Assembly (NCBI RefSeq): GCF_022640935.1
Contig: NZ_JALCCV010000014.1
Coordinates: forward strand, 1 to 47,476
Source: Bifidobacterium sp.
GTDB taxonomy: Bacteria > Actinomycetota > Actinomycetes > Actinomycetales > Bifidobacteriaceae
Length of the DNA: 47,476 bases
Direction: 5' to 3'
Shown here: positions 17,647 through 25,796 of the stretch, piece by piece
How the letters are laid out: every line of letters starts with the position of its first letter
How positions within the stretch are numbered: position 1 is the first letter of the stretch
Translations under genes and position numbers: made by a program
The notes under the pieces: generated by a model
Told to the model about the DNA's origin: nothing
What the model saw: the letters and a program-made list of their open reading frames with translations, nothing else
The model's database searches: none

Positions 17647-18528
17647 TCAGTGTCGGCTGATTTTTTCGGATGCTTCGGAACGTCCGAGCGCCATCCATAC
17701 GATCGACATGACAAGCCCTGCGAGCATAAGCACATTTGAGGCGAAAATCACGGCCAAAGCGAGCCGCGGCTGAGGCCCGAAGACGATTTCGATGGCGAAA
17801 GCCCAGATGGCGATGAGGAGAACTGTCGGCACGACGACGCGTGAAATTCGCTCCTGCCTTGCGAGCCGGCGTTCATTGCCTGTGGCTGACCGTGCGCCAA
17901 TCCGCATGTCGGAATGCTTGGATGCGATGTAATGGCATAGCAGAGCCAAGGTGATAGCCGCTCCCATCGAGGCGAATCCCCACTCGTGAAGTCCCTCGGG
18001 CAGCAGGCTCGGTGCGACGCAGAGAGCCAGGCTGTAGAGGTATGCCACGCCGGAGCCGAGGGAGACCAGCGAATCGGTGTTTGCGATGCGGTTCGACAGG
18101 GCCGCCCAGCCTACGCGGTGAATGGGCGCCCCGCACGAGAATAGAATCGGAGTAGCTGCGATGGCCCGAAGCCATGGGCTTGCGATCCAAGATGGCAGGG
18201 GATTGCCTCTGGAGATGTACAGCACCGTCGTGATGATGATCGCCGCCGTCAGAGCCGCGCTGATCAGCGTGAGTCTGGCCAGCCGCCGAGTGGCTTCCCG
18301 ATTGTTTTGGGCGTCGCCAGCGGTTCCTCCGACTGAGTTTGCCATAGTCGCGACGGTCCCGGCTGTACTCTTGCCATCCGTGAAGTAGGAGGCGAGAAAA
18401 GCGCGTGCTGCGCGTTCCGAACTCATGTCCGCATCGCTGCGGGAGCCGAAAAACAGCCACAACGTCAGCCATGTAAGGAATATGGCCAGAATCATGGCCA
18501 CCACGGCCATAAACAGATCGAATCCCAC
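17647..18528 (-). CDS. Membrane protein made of the transmembrane helices of a Cu-type P1B-ATPase, without catalytic domains
   Basis: The intact 293-aa frame starts at GTG 18528 behind GGGAGGAACC. Residues 4-28 are a membrane anchor. Residues 81-170 match the MA/MB/M1 part of CopA-type ATPases, with RRLARLTLISAALTAAI, PWLRAIAATPILF and NTDSLVSLGSGVAYLYSL (CopA: NMDTLVALGTGVAWLYS). About 183-200 matches M2. Residues 225-281 match M3-M4 (RISRVVVPTVLLIAI, FGPQPRLALAVIFASNVLMLA). The actuator (TGE) domain is missing between M2 and M3, the CPC motif is replaced by LMLAGLV, and nothing follows M4, so there is no DKTGT or ATP site. It cannot be an ATPase. It is divergent from csoR, which suggests a copper link. 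It could be a stable regulator or chaperone, or a decayed gene. Confidence 0.75.
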   Translation of the reverse strand: MGFDLFMAVVAMILAIFLTWLTLWLFFGSRSDADMSSERAARAFLASYFTDGKSTAGTVATMANSVGGTAGDAQNNREATRRLARLTLISAALTAAIIITTVLYISRGNPLPSWIASPWLRAIAATPILFSCGAPIHRVGWAALSNRIANTDSLVSLGSGVAYLYSLALCVAPSLLPEGLHEWGFASMGAAITLALLCHYIASKHSDMRIGARSATGNERRLARQERISRVVVPTVLLIAIWAFAIEIVFGPQPRLALAVIFASNVLMLAGLVMSIVWMALGRSEASEKISRH

Positions 18529-18845
18529 CGGTTCCTCCCTCTGCCTTTCAACACACTATTTTCGCAGCTTTTGCGGTCGCGTCTGATCGAAATGCCGCTC
18601 TTGGTGCAAAATAAGCGCATGGCGGGCGATTGTTTAACGCGTCGAAATGTCTTGGTGTGTCGAAGCCGTTGCTCTATGCCCTGCGTGTTTCCCATATTCT
18701 GTCGTACGGTAACTCTGATGTGCCATAGGAAACGTAATGTTGCAGAGTCCGATGCCATGATATTGGGCACGGTGGCCCCGGTTGCCTCGAGGGCGTTGCG
18801 CCTAAGGCGCGATCAGGGTGGCGAAGGACTAAGGTTGATTTAAAA
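18529..18845. other. Divergent intergenic region of the csoR locus
   Basis: About 320 bases lie between the start of the pseudo-ATPase gene and the CsoR box. No gene is supported. No second CsoR box lies next to the minus-strand gene, so it may not be under direct CsoR control. Confidence 0.5.
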
Positions 18846-18864
18846 TATACCCTAGGTGGGTATA
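18846..18864 (+). promoter_or_regulatory. CsoR operator
   Basis: TATACCC-TAGGT-GGGTATA is a perfect 7-5-7 inverted repeat of the type bound by CsoR (TACCC...GGGTA, as upstream of Bacillus subtilis copZA). A -10-like GATAAT follows directly at 18865-18870. It lies about 100 bases before the csoR ATG, fitting autoregulation by copper. Confidence 0.85.
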
Positions 18865-18967
18865 GATAATAGGTGTAAAAGATGGCGTTAGATGGCGCGG
18901 CTCGCCAAAACGAAATGCAACTGCGTCCGGAAATATAAACGACCGGAAAGACCTCACGAAGGAGCAG

Positions 18968-19258
18968 ATGAAGATCATGCATGGCTATGGGCAGGACAAA
19001 ACCAAGGTGCTGGGACGGCTGCACCGCGTCGAGGGGCAGGTACATGCCATCGCCCAGATGGTCGAGGAGGATGCGTACTGCATAGATGTCCTCACGCAGA
19101 TCGCAGCGGCGAACTCGGGGCTGAAGTCTGTCGCGTTGCTGCTGCTTGACGACCATCTCAATCATTGTGTCCGGCAGGCTTCAGAACAAGGCGGCGACGT
19201 GGCTGATGAGAAGTTGGCGGAGGCCTCGGCGGCCATCGGCAGACTCGTTAAGTCGTGA
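18968..19258 (+). CDS. csoR: Copper-sensing transcriptional repressor CsoR
   Basis: The 96-aa all-helical DUF156 protein starts at ATG 18968 behind GAAGGAG. The Cu(I) ligands of the C-H-C type are in place: Cys38 (DAYCIDVLTQI), His63 and Cys67 (DDHLNHC). The spacings of 25 and 4 equal those of Mycobacterium tuberculosis CsoR (36/61/65). RLHRVEGQVHAIAQMV is the conserved DNA-binding helix. Cu(I) binding releases the repressor from its operator. Formaldehyde (FrmR) and nickel (RcnR) sensors have a different first-helix His, so copper is the best call. No intact copper exporter is in the window; the real target may be elsewhere. Confidence 0.92.
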   Translation: MKIMHGYGQDKTKVLGRLHRVEGQVHAIAQMVEEDAYCIDVLTQIAAANSGLKSVALLLLDDHLNHCVRQASEQGGDVADEKLAEASAAIGRLVKS

Positions 19259-19404
19259 GCGCTGCCATGCGAGAGGGCAGGTGAGACCGGTGGTTTTTGA
19301 ACGGCCGCACAATTTGGCTGCGTGGCCGCCGCGTAATGGGGCATCTGATCCGGCTGTTTTCGCGGCGTGTTACCCGGTCCACGGCATGCATTGTAATAGA
19401 ACAT

Positions 19405-20748
19405 ATGTTCGATAATCCTGCGGTTGATATAGTGCTGGTGCTTCTCGTGGCGGTCTTGGGGCTGTTCGCGGGATTTGTGCTGGGCAAGGCCAAGGGAAGG
19501 GACGCCGCGCGAGGAGCCAACGATGCCGAGCTTGACGAGCAGAGGGCACTGAATGCGCAGGCTTCTCGCCAGATCGGTGAGCTGACCGCCCAATGCGCCC
19601 AATATCAGGCCCGAGGCGAAGGACTGAATCGGCAGCTGGCGTTCGTTACGTCACAGCTTGCCCAGGCGCAGCACGCCGAGCAGATCCGGCTGGATCGTGA
19701 GCGGGAGCGTGCGGAGGCCGAGGCGCAGCGAAAACAGGAAGAGCAGGCCAAGGCCATGGCTGAGCAGGGCAAAGTGCTGTCGGCGCTCGCCCCGGTACAG
19801 AAAAATCTTGATACTTTGCAGCAGAAGGTCGCGCAGATCGAGGAAGGCCGCAAACACGAGATGGGTGCCTTGGGCGAGCAGCTCAAAGGCTTGGGCGAGC
19901 AGCAGAACCGGCTCGACAAAGAGACCAGCTCGTTGTCTGCCGCGCTGCGCAACAACAAGGTGCGCGGCGCATGGGGCGAGGCGCAGCTCAAGAATATCGT
20001 GGAATCAGCAGGGCTGCTGGAGCACGTGGATTTCGATACGCAGGTCGTCGTCTCCGATCCCGAAGGCCACGTCCAGCGCCCCGACATGGTAGTGCATCTG
20101 CCGGGCGGCAAGTCGATACCGATCGACGCAAAAGTGCCGTATTCGGACTACCAGCGTGCCTGTGAGATTCCGGAAAACGCTTCGCCCGAGGAGCTGGAGC
20201 GACGCAGCGCGTTGCTGCATGCGCATGCGCATGCTGTGCGCGAGCATGTCAAAACCCTGGGCGACAAAGCATATTGGAACGCCTTCGAAACTGCGCCTGA
20301 CTTCGTGGTCGCCTTCATCCCCAATGAATCGTTGTTGCAGGCGGCGCTCGAAGCTGATCCGACGCTGATGGATGATGCCTTCGCGCGCAAAGTCGCGCTC
20401 ACTTCGCCTGTCACTTTGTGGGCGGTGCTCAAGTCGGTCGCCTTCGCCTGGCAGCAGCAAAGCCTGACCGATGACGCCAAAATGCTGTTCGATCTTTCTC
20501 GCGAACTGTATGAGCGTTTCTCGGTGCTGGGAGACAAGGCGAACAAGCTCGGCACAGCCATATCGCGCACGGTCGGAGCCTACAACCAATTCGCCTCGTC
20601 CTTGGAATCCCGTGTGCTCGTAACGGCTCGTAAGCTGCAGAAGATCGACCACAGCAAAGTCATAGAACCGGTCGGGATCATCGAACCGGACAAGGCCAAC
20701 ATACGAGAACTCACCGCGCCCGAAGTCCAATCCGAATCCGAGGAATGA
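19405..20748 (+). CDS. rmuC: DNA recombination protein RmuC
   Basis: The 447-aa product is started at ATG 19405 (MFDNPAVDIV). The upstream part of the frame is unlike the family. An N-terminal membrane helix (VLVLLVAVLGLFAGFVLG, about 9-26) is followed by a long coiled coil to about residue 175 (Gln/Glu/Ala heptads). Then comes the RmuC core: NNKVRGAWGEAQLKNIVESAGL, RPDMVVHLPGGKSIPIDAKVPYSDY, FVVAFIPNESLLQAALE and SPVTLWAVLKSVAFAWQQQ. The core is a PD-(D/E)XK nuclease-like fold. E. coli RmuC limits inversions at inverted repeats. The Shine-Dalgarno sequence is weak. Confidence 0.93.
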   Translation: MFDNPAVDIVLVLLVAVLGLFAGFVLGKAKGRDAARGANDAELDEQRALNAQASRQIGELTAQCAQYQARGEGLNRQLAFVTSQLAQAQHAEQIRLDRERERAEAEAQRKQEEQAKAMAEQGKVLSALAPVQKNLDTLQQKVAQIEEGRKHEMGALGEQLKGLGEQQNRLDKETSSLSAALRNNKVRGAWGEAQLKNIVESAGLLEHVDFDTQVVVSDPEGHVQRPDMVVHLPGGKSIPIDAKVPYSDYQRACEIPENASPEELERRSALLHAHAHAVREHVKTLGDKAYWNAFETAPDFVVAFIPNESLLQAALEADPTLMDDAFARKVALTSPVTLWAVLKSVAFAWQQQSLTDDAKMLFDLSRELYERFSVLGDKANKLGTAISRTVGAYNQFASSLESRVLVTARKLQKIDHSKVIEPVGIIEPDKANIRELTAPEVQSESEE

Positions 20749-21058
20749 TCGGGCGAGTGTGTGAGCCCGCGGAGAGGCTTGGTTGCTTGGCGGATTAGCG
20801 TTCTCGTTATTGAACATTCCGGAGGCGAAAAGTATCGGCATATTGGGATGCCACGGCTATGGTTCGTTGCTGTAGGCGCGCCTGCGAACATGGCGCTGTG
20901 CAATAGTGGCAGGCTGTGTGATGCGGAGGTTCGGCGTGGCGTGAGGCGATCTCGGACTATGACGGCGAGACGGGTTACGCTATGCATGTGAACGATGGTT
21001 GCAAGAACGATAGGCTTAGGTTCGAGGCAAAAACGCGGATGCTGCGAAAGGAGCTGCT
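20749..21058. other. Intergenic stretch with no supported gene
   Basis: About 310 bases after rmuC. AAAGGAG at 21047-21053 is the ribosome binding site of the next gene. Nothing else was recognised. Confidence 0.5.
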
Positions 21059-21784
21059 ATGACTGCGAATGAACGAGTTTCCTTAGCGTTATCCGGCAGC
21101 GGCGAACATAATGACGGCGCCGGGACTGATGCAGGCAGGGACAACAGGGCCGAACTTCAGCAGATGCTGCACGACGCTGTTGCGGGCAGGCCGTTCAGCG
21201 AACTGTCGTCGGTGACTTTTGACCATCGCGGTATCGCGTTAGCCGGCGAGATGCTGCTTGCCGCTTTGCGAGAACGGGGCTTCGGACTTGAGGACTTCGA
21301 CGCAGTGGGCGCCTTGACGGCTGCTGCAGTGCCGCTGGTCATCGCTGTCATGCAGGCGGCCGCGAGGCGAGCCAAGGCGATTGACGGCTTCGTCATGGAT
21401 TTTGTCTATCCGTCGGTCAAAGGGCCGTCGATCCGAGACAAACGCGTGATACTGCTTGATTCTTGGCTGTCCGAAAAATCCTATGTGCAAACCTCCTCAC
21501 TGGTGACGCTGCGCAACGGCAACGAATTGAACCTCGACTTCAGCATCGTCGGGCATGAGCAGGCGCAGGTGCTTGCTGTCGTTGCGCTCATTGGCGGTCT
21601 TGGCGCGAACGATAGCACAGCAGAAGACGGAAGCAGGACCGCCGAAACAGAAGATGAAGGTGCGTTTGGCACCCAGAATGAAGCGGATGATGCCGAGTCG
21701 ATAGAGATCGTCAATACGGTGAATGATTCACGGTATTCCGTCCCATTCGTCCAAGTGTTCGAAGAGCGTGATTTGCGTGAGTGA
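21059..21784 (+). CDS. Degenerate phosphoribosyltransferase-like protein (orotate PRTase-like)
   Basis: The 241-aa product starts with AAAGGAG before ATG 21059. The middle follows the order of an orotate phosphoribosyltransferase: LAGEMLLAALRERGF, FDAVGALTAAAVPLVIAVMQAAA (where OPRT has the GGxPLA loop), IDGFVMDF, then KRVILLDSWLSEKSYVQTS. In an active enzyme the last would be the PRPP motif VLLVDDVxTTGGS. Here the second acidic residue and the Gly/Thr loop are lost, so PRPP binding is doubtful. The C-terminal region about 180-225 is acidic and low-complexity. The best description is a non-catalytic PRTase-fold protein; its role is unknown and the resemblance is by eye. Confidence 0.55.
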   Translation: MTANERVSLALSGSGEHNDGAGTDAGRDNRAELQQMLHDAVAGRPFSELSSVTFDHRGIALAGEMLLAALRERGFGLEDFDAVGALTAAAVPLVIAVMQAAARRAKAIDGFVMDFVYPSVKGPSIRDKRVILLDSWLSEKSYVQTSSLVTLRNGNELNLDFSIVGHEQAQVLAVVALIGGLGANDSTAEDGSRTAETEDEGAFGTQNEADDAESIEIVNTVNDSRYSVPFVQVFEERDLRE

Positions 21785-22255
21785 CGTTGTGCAGATGCAG
21801 GATTGCGCAGATGGCGCCGACGAGCATGATGCCGAACGGTGAGGTACTGAATATCGTTGAGCAACAGGCACTGAGTAACAGGCACTGAGCAACAGGCACT
21901 GAGTAAATACCATGGTGGAATAACCCTATGCGAAGGGCATTGTGTAACGAGGCAATGAAAAAGGCATCAGGTGGGAACGCTGCATGAAATTGCCGCCGAC
22001 CCGGCGTGGCAAGAGGCACTGTCGAGGTGCGCCGTAGACAATGCCGTGCAGAAAGCATGGGATTAGCGGAGGAACGGCTGCATGAAAGACTGCATGGCGA
22101 TGGCAACGGCGCATGGCAATGACAATACTGTGCAAAAGTCGCTGCATGGCGAGCGCTGCACGGGTAGCTCGGAGGGTATCGGCTATGCCGTGTCGGCGGC
22201 ATAGCATGGACGGCATGGCAAGAACACAAACACAAACACGTATGAGGAGCATCGT
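21785..22255. other. Repeat-rich intergenic region before the SpoU gene
   Basis: About 470 bases without a supported gene, rich in GGCA/GCATGG words. A 14-bp tandem repeat lies near its start and the SpoU ribosome binding site (GAGGAG, 22243-22248) at its end. Frames on the minus strand only reflect the repeat (VAQCLLLSAC repeated). Confidence 0.5.
21859..21906 (+). repeat. 14-bp tandem repeat, three copies plus a partial
   Basis: GAGYAACAGGCACT is repeated at 21859-21872, 21873-21886 and 21887-21900, with a partial copy GAGTAA at 21901. The fourth base alternates C, T, C, T. It sits about 350 bases upstream of the SpoU gene. Confidence 0.9.
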
Positions 22256-23083
22256 ATGAGGGAGCCAAATCCTATCACTGCTGCGGCTCAGGCTTCGGGC
22301 GAGCCGGCATTCAGGCGGATTGGGGTTGGTCCCTGGGACCTGGAGCATCCAGACAGGCCGCGCCCCGATGATCCTACGAGTCCGGATTTCGCAGCTGGGC
22401 GATACGATGCCGCGTTGCTTGATGAAGGTGATCGCCGCAATATTCTGGATCGGTACCGGTATTGGACCGTCGAAGCGATTTGCGACGACCTTGATATGCG
22501 CGGTCGGCATGGCTTCGAGGTCGCGGTGGAGAACTGGACGCATGATTTCAACATCGGCTCCATGGTGCGCACCGCCAACGCCTTCGCTGCCGGAACCGTC
22601 CACATCGTCGGTCCGCATAAGTGGAACCGCAAGGGTTCGTTGATGACCGAGCTGTACCAGCATGTCGAGCATCATCCGAGCATCGAAGAACTCGTATCGA
22701 CTTGGCGCGCGGGAATCCGGCGCGAATTCGATGCAGCTGAGCAACGCGGAGGCGTTGACCACGATGCTGGTGGCGATATTGATAGCGGCGTAGACCGCGG
22801 AAATACGGCAAACGCGGCAACGCAGCCTCGCGAAGGGCGCGTCATCGCATTGGATATCGTTCCCGGAGCCGTGCCGATCGAGACGTATCAATTCCCCGTG
22901 CGCTGCCTGATGCTGTTCGGCGCGGAAGGCCCGGGCCTGTCGAGCAAAGCGCTCGAGCTCGCCGACGATGTGGTCTATATTTCCCAGTTCGGCTCGGTGC
23001 GTTCCATCAACGCCGGTGCCGCTGCAGCCGTCGCCATGCACTGCTGGATCGCCCAGCACGGCCACGGCGTACGGCGGGACTGA
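22256..23083 (+). CDS. SpoU/TrmH-family RNA 2'-O-methyltransferase
   Basis: The 275-aa product starts at ATG 22256 after GAGGAG. The knotted SPOUT fold is shown by motif 1 (NWTHDFNIGSMVRTANAF, about 93-110), motif 2 (CLMLFGAEGPGLS, about 217-229) and motif 3 (ISQFGSVRSINAGAAAAVAM, about 242-261). Together these form the SAM site and the catalytic Arg of motif 1. It methylates a ribose of tRNA or rRNA; the target cannot be told. Residues about 158-195, between the substrate-side helices and motif 2, are a Gly/Asp-rich insertion (GGVDHDAGGDIDSGVDRG) absent from typical members. Its place next to an unrelated ABC transporter gives no functional hint. Confidence 0.88.
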   Translation: MREPNPITAAAQASGEPAFRRIGVGPWDLEHPDRPRPDDPTSPDFAAGRYDAALLDEGDRRNILDRYRYWTVEAICDDLDMRGRHGFEVAVENWTHDFNIGSMVRTANAFAAGTVHIVGPHKWNRKGSLMTELYQHVEHHPSIEELVSTWRAGIRREFDAAEQRGGVDHDAGGDIDSGVDRGNTANAATQPREGRVIALDIVPGAVPIETYQFPVRCLMLFGAEGPGLSSKALELADDVVYISQFGSVRSINAGAAAAVAMHCWIAQHGHGVRRD

Positions 23084-23280
23084 ACGGTGAACCTGACTCT
23101 GAGTCGCTACGTCTTTGCCTGCTCTGCATCACAAGCCCTGCATAAGAGCCTATTGGTGCGGGAATTGCTAGAAGGCGAGGAGATGCGGTGCAACAGAATA
23201 CGGGTGGGGATTGGCGCGAACACGGCCGACCATGGGCAAATCCGCCTATTCGCAACACGCATACGTTAGAGTGGTGCATC

Positions 23281-24480
23281 ATGATAACCATTGAAGGGGT
23301 GAGCAAACGCTTCGGCGCGAAGGTAGCGCTCGATCAGGTCAGCTTTACGGCTGAGGACGGCAAGGTCACTGGCTTCTTGGGACCGAATGGCGCCGGGAAA
23401 TCAACCACGATGCGTGCGGCGCTGGGGCTGATACGCGTCGACGCAGGGAATGCGCTGATCGATGGCAGGCCATTTCGCGAGAGCGCATCGCCTATGGCGC
23501 TAGTTGGTGCCGTGCTGGACGCCAAATCGGCGCATAAAGGCCGTACGGCATATAATCATCTGCGTGCGCTCGCACTGACCAACGGCATCCCCAAGAGGCG
23601 TGTCGACGAGGTTATCGCGCTGACCGGCCTGGAGAGTGTGAGGAAGCGCAAGGCCGGGTCGTTCTCGCTGGGCATGAGCCAGCGGCTCTCGATCGCGGCG
23701 GCACTGCTGGGCGACCCGCATAACCTCGTGCTCGACGAGCCGGTCAATGGACTCGACCCCGAAGGCGTCAAATGGGTGCGTGAGCTGTGCCGTTTTTACG
23801 CCAGCCAAGGCCGGGCTGTGCTGCTCAGCTCCCACCTGATGAGTGAGGTCGCACTGACTGCGGACAATCTGGTGATCATCGGTCAGGGCCGCATTCTCGA
23901 AACGACGACGGTCGATCATTTCGTCGCGGAGCATTCGGCCCACGCGATCCGCATCGTCACACCCGAGCCCGATAAACTTAGGAGGATTTTCGCAGGCGCG
24001 AGGCAGGTGCAGGTCAATGAAGTAGCCCGGCTGGCGTCTGATCCGGAGGATGGCGCGGTATTGCGCGTCTCCGGCGCACAACTGGAGCGGGCCGCGCAGG
24101 TCTTCGCCCAGGCGCAGCTGGTGACCTATGAGCTCATCGAGGAGCGGGCTTCGCTGGAGGACGCCTACATGATGCTCACGCACACGCATGTGCAGTATGC
24201 GACGCGCGAGGTTCCCGGGCAGAAGCCCGTACAGTACGGGCAGCTTGGGACGTCTGCGCGGGGAATGGGCGCTTCGATTCAATCGCAGGCTTCTGCGCAG
24301 GCCGCAGCTCCGCTGAAGACAGCTGAACCACAGCCGGCTGAATCCGTGTCAGAGGAGCCAATGCCGCAATTGAACGGTATCTCTGCGCGTGGCGCATCGA
24401 CGGCTGACGTCGCCAACGCGCCAGCTGAGGACCGAGCCAGCGGCCAAGACCAGACGACGACGCAAGGAGGCGCGCAGTGA
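23281..24480 (+). CDS. ABC transporter ATP-binding protein (ABC-2 type exporter)
   Basis: The 399-aa product starts at ATG 23281. Walker A is GPNGAGKST (34-42), the signature is FSLGMSQRLSIA (about 138-149), and Walker B is LVLDEPVNGLDPEG with the H-loop in LLSSHLMSEV. This is the pattern of CcmA/NatA-like exporters. The nucleotide-binding domain ends near residue 305 (LEDAYMMLTHTHVQY). The remaining roughly 95 residues are Gln/Ala/Pro/Ser-rich and probably disordered. The permease gene overlaps its stop codon by four bases. The substrate is unknown; relatives export antibiotics, lipids or peptides, or handle self-resistance. Confidence 0.92.
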   Translation: MITIEGVSKRFGAKVALDQVSFTAEDGKVTGFLGPNGAGKSTTMRAALGLIRVDAGNALIDGRPFRESASPMALVGAVLDAKSAHKGRTAYNHLRALALTNGIPKRRVDEVIALTGLESVRKRKAGSFSLGMSQRLSIAAALLGDPHNLVLDEPVNGLDPEGVKWVRELCRFYASQGRAVLLSSHLMSEVALTADNLVIIGQGRILETTTVDHFVAEHSAHAIRIVTPEPDKLRRIFAGARQVQVNEVARLASDPEDGAVLRVSGAQLERAAQVFAQAQLVTYELIEERASLEDAYMMLTHTHVQYATREVPGQKPVQYGQLGTSARGMGASIQSQASAQAAAPLKTAEPQPAESVSEEPMPQLNGISARGASTADVANAPAEDRASGQDQTTTQGGAQ

Positions 24481-25394
24481 GCAACGCGAACGGCGGATAT
24501 ACGACCGGGCGGCGCATGGCCTCCACCAGACTGCACCTGAGCTTCTGGGGCAGCGTGCACGCCGAGCTGGTGAAGTTGATGAGCCTGTCCTCGACGTGGT
24601 GGCTTATGGGCATCACCGCAGTGCTGATGCCTGCGGTTGCTGCATTGAACGTATGGGGCACTGTCTTCGCCAGCGCTGTCGGCGAGAATGGAGAATCCCT
24701 CAGCGTCGCCAGATCCATATCCAGCGCCGACCTATGGTCCGGCATCGGCACGACGGCCGGCACGGTTGGTCTTGTCATCGGCATTTTCGGCGTCATGGCC
24801 ATCACTACTGAATATACGACTTCCAGCGTGCAGGCGTCGCTGAGCGTCAATCCCAGGCGCATCATGTTCATGAATGCCAAAGCGCTTGCAACCGCGGTTT
24901 GCACGTTCGTGACTGCGCTGATCGGCATGTTGCTCTCATGGGCGGTCATGCTGGTGATGACCGCCGGTTCGAAGCTTGAACCGCTTGGCGATGCTGGGCG
25001 TTTCCTGCCGTTGATCGTGATTGTTGGCGGGCCGGCCATCTTGGCTTGTATGGCTGTGCTTTCGCTAGGTCTGGGCGCATTGTGCCGTTCCACGGTCGGC
25101 GGTATCTTCTCGCTGGTCGGACTGATCATGATTCTGCCCTCGATCTTCACCCTCGCCCCGGTGCTGAGTTCGCATCTTGGCTGGATGGCGTCGATCAGTG
25201 CGTGTCTGCCGAGCATAACGATGAGCGTTTTCCTTTTGGGGCCGGGGCGCGGCGGAGCCATGGCAGAGAGCATGGGGCAGGGGGATGCATTCGCACCAAA
25301 TTGGTGGCAGGCCGGGCTGATTTTCTTCGTATGGACCGTGACGTTCTATGTCCTCGGCATCATCGTGGCCAAACGCGCAGACATCAAGGGGTGA
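24477..25394 (+). CDS. ABC-2 type permease, six membrane segments
   Basis: The 305-aa product starts at GTG 24477, overlapping the ATPase stop (GTGA), with AAGGAGG just upstream, so the pair is translationally coupled. After a cytoplasmic start come about six helices: WWLMGITAVLMPAVAALNVW, TVGLVIGIFGVMAITTEY, ATAVCTFVTALIGMLLSWAV, LIVIVGGPAILACMAVLSLGL, SLVGLIMILPSIFTL and IFFVWTVTFYVLGIIVAKR. GVMAITTEYTTSSVQASLSVNPRR after helix 2 is the coupling-helix motif common in NatB/bacitracin-type permeases. It forms the membrane half of the exporter; the substrate is not known. Confidence 0.9.
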   Translation: MSNANGGYTTGRRMASTRLHLSFWGSVHAELVKLMSLSSTWWLMGITAVLMPAVAALNVWGTVFASAVGENGESLSVARSISSADLWSGIGTTAGTVGLVIGIFGVMAITTEYTTSSVQASLSVNPRRIMFMNAKALATAVCTFVTALIGMLLSWAVMLVMTAGSKLEPLGDAGRFLPLIVIVGGPAILACMAVLSLGLGALCRSTVGGIFSLVGLIMILPSIFTLAPVLSSHLGWMASISACLPSITMSVFLLGPGRGGAMAESMGQGDAFAPNWWQAGLIFFVWTVTFYVLGIIVAKRADIKG

Positions 25395-25498
25395 CGGCGC
25401 ACGCCGAGGCTTGCGGTCCCGCGGCGCAGCCATGAGCGCATGCTCTGCTGATCGTTCACGACCCGCCAACGTCACATATGACTCATATAGTTAAAGCC

Positions 25499-25795
25499 AT
25501 GCCTACGTTTACACGCGAAGAAATCGAGCATCTGGGCGATCTCGCCCGTATAGCGCTCACCGATGAAGAGGCGATCCGCCTGCAGGGCGAGTTGAATGTC
25601 ATCGCCGAATCGATCAACAAGGTGCAGGAAGTCGCTCGCGACGATGTGCAGCCGACTGCGAATCCAGTGCCGCTGGAAGCCTACATGCGTCCCGATGTGG
25701 CGCGTACGCCACTCACGCAGGAGGAGGCGCTCTCGGGCGCGCCGCTGTCTGAATCGGGCATGTTCGTGGCTCCGAGAATCCTGGGGGAGGAGTGA
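25499..25795 (+). CDS. gatC: Glu-tRNA(Gln)/Asp-tRNA(Asn) amidotransferase subunit C
   Basis: The 98-aa product started at MPTFTREEI (ATG 25499) has the expected length; an in-frame ATG at 25478 would add seven residues. It shows the GatC pattern [35 protein letters not shown], and a C-terminal belt ending [15 protein letters not shown], which wraps around GatA and GatB. It is the first gene of gatCAB, one base before gatA. No strong ribosome binding site is visible. Confidence 0.93.
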   Translation: MPTFTREEIEHLGDLARIALTDEEAIRLQGELNVIAESINKVQEVARDDVQPTANPVPLEAYMRPDVARTPLTQEEALSGAPLSESGMFVAPRILGEE

Positions 25796-25796
25796 A

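Noticed and set aside
17647..18528. Calling the membrane gene a full copper-translocating ATPase
   Set aside because: No TGE, CPC, DKTGT or GDGxND motifs exist in this frame or in the flanking frames, so catalysis is impossible.
21859..21906. CRISPR array
   Set aside because: The 14-bp units are directly adjacent with no spacers and no cas genes nearby.
21711..22268. Minus-strand frame with repeated VAQCLLLSAC
   Set aside because: The apparent protein repeat is only the translation of the 14-bp DNA repeat; there is no start signal.
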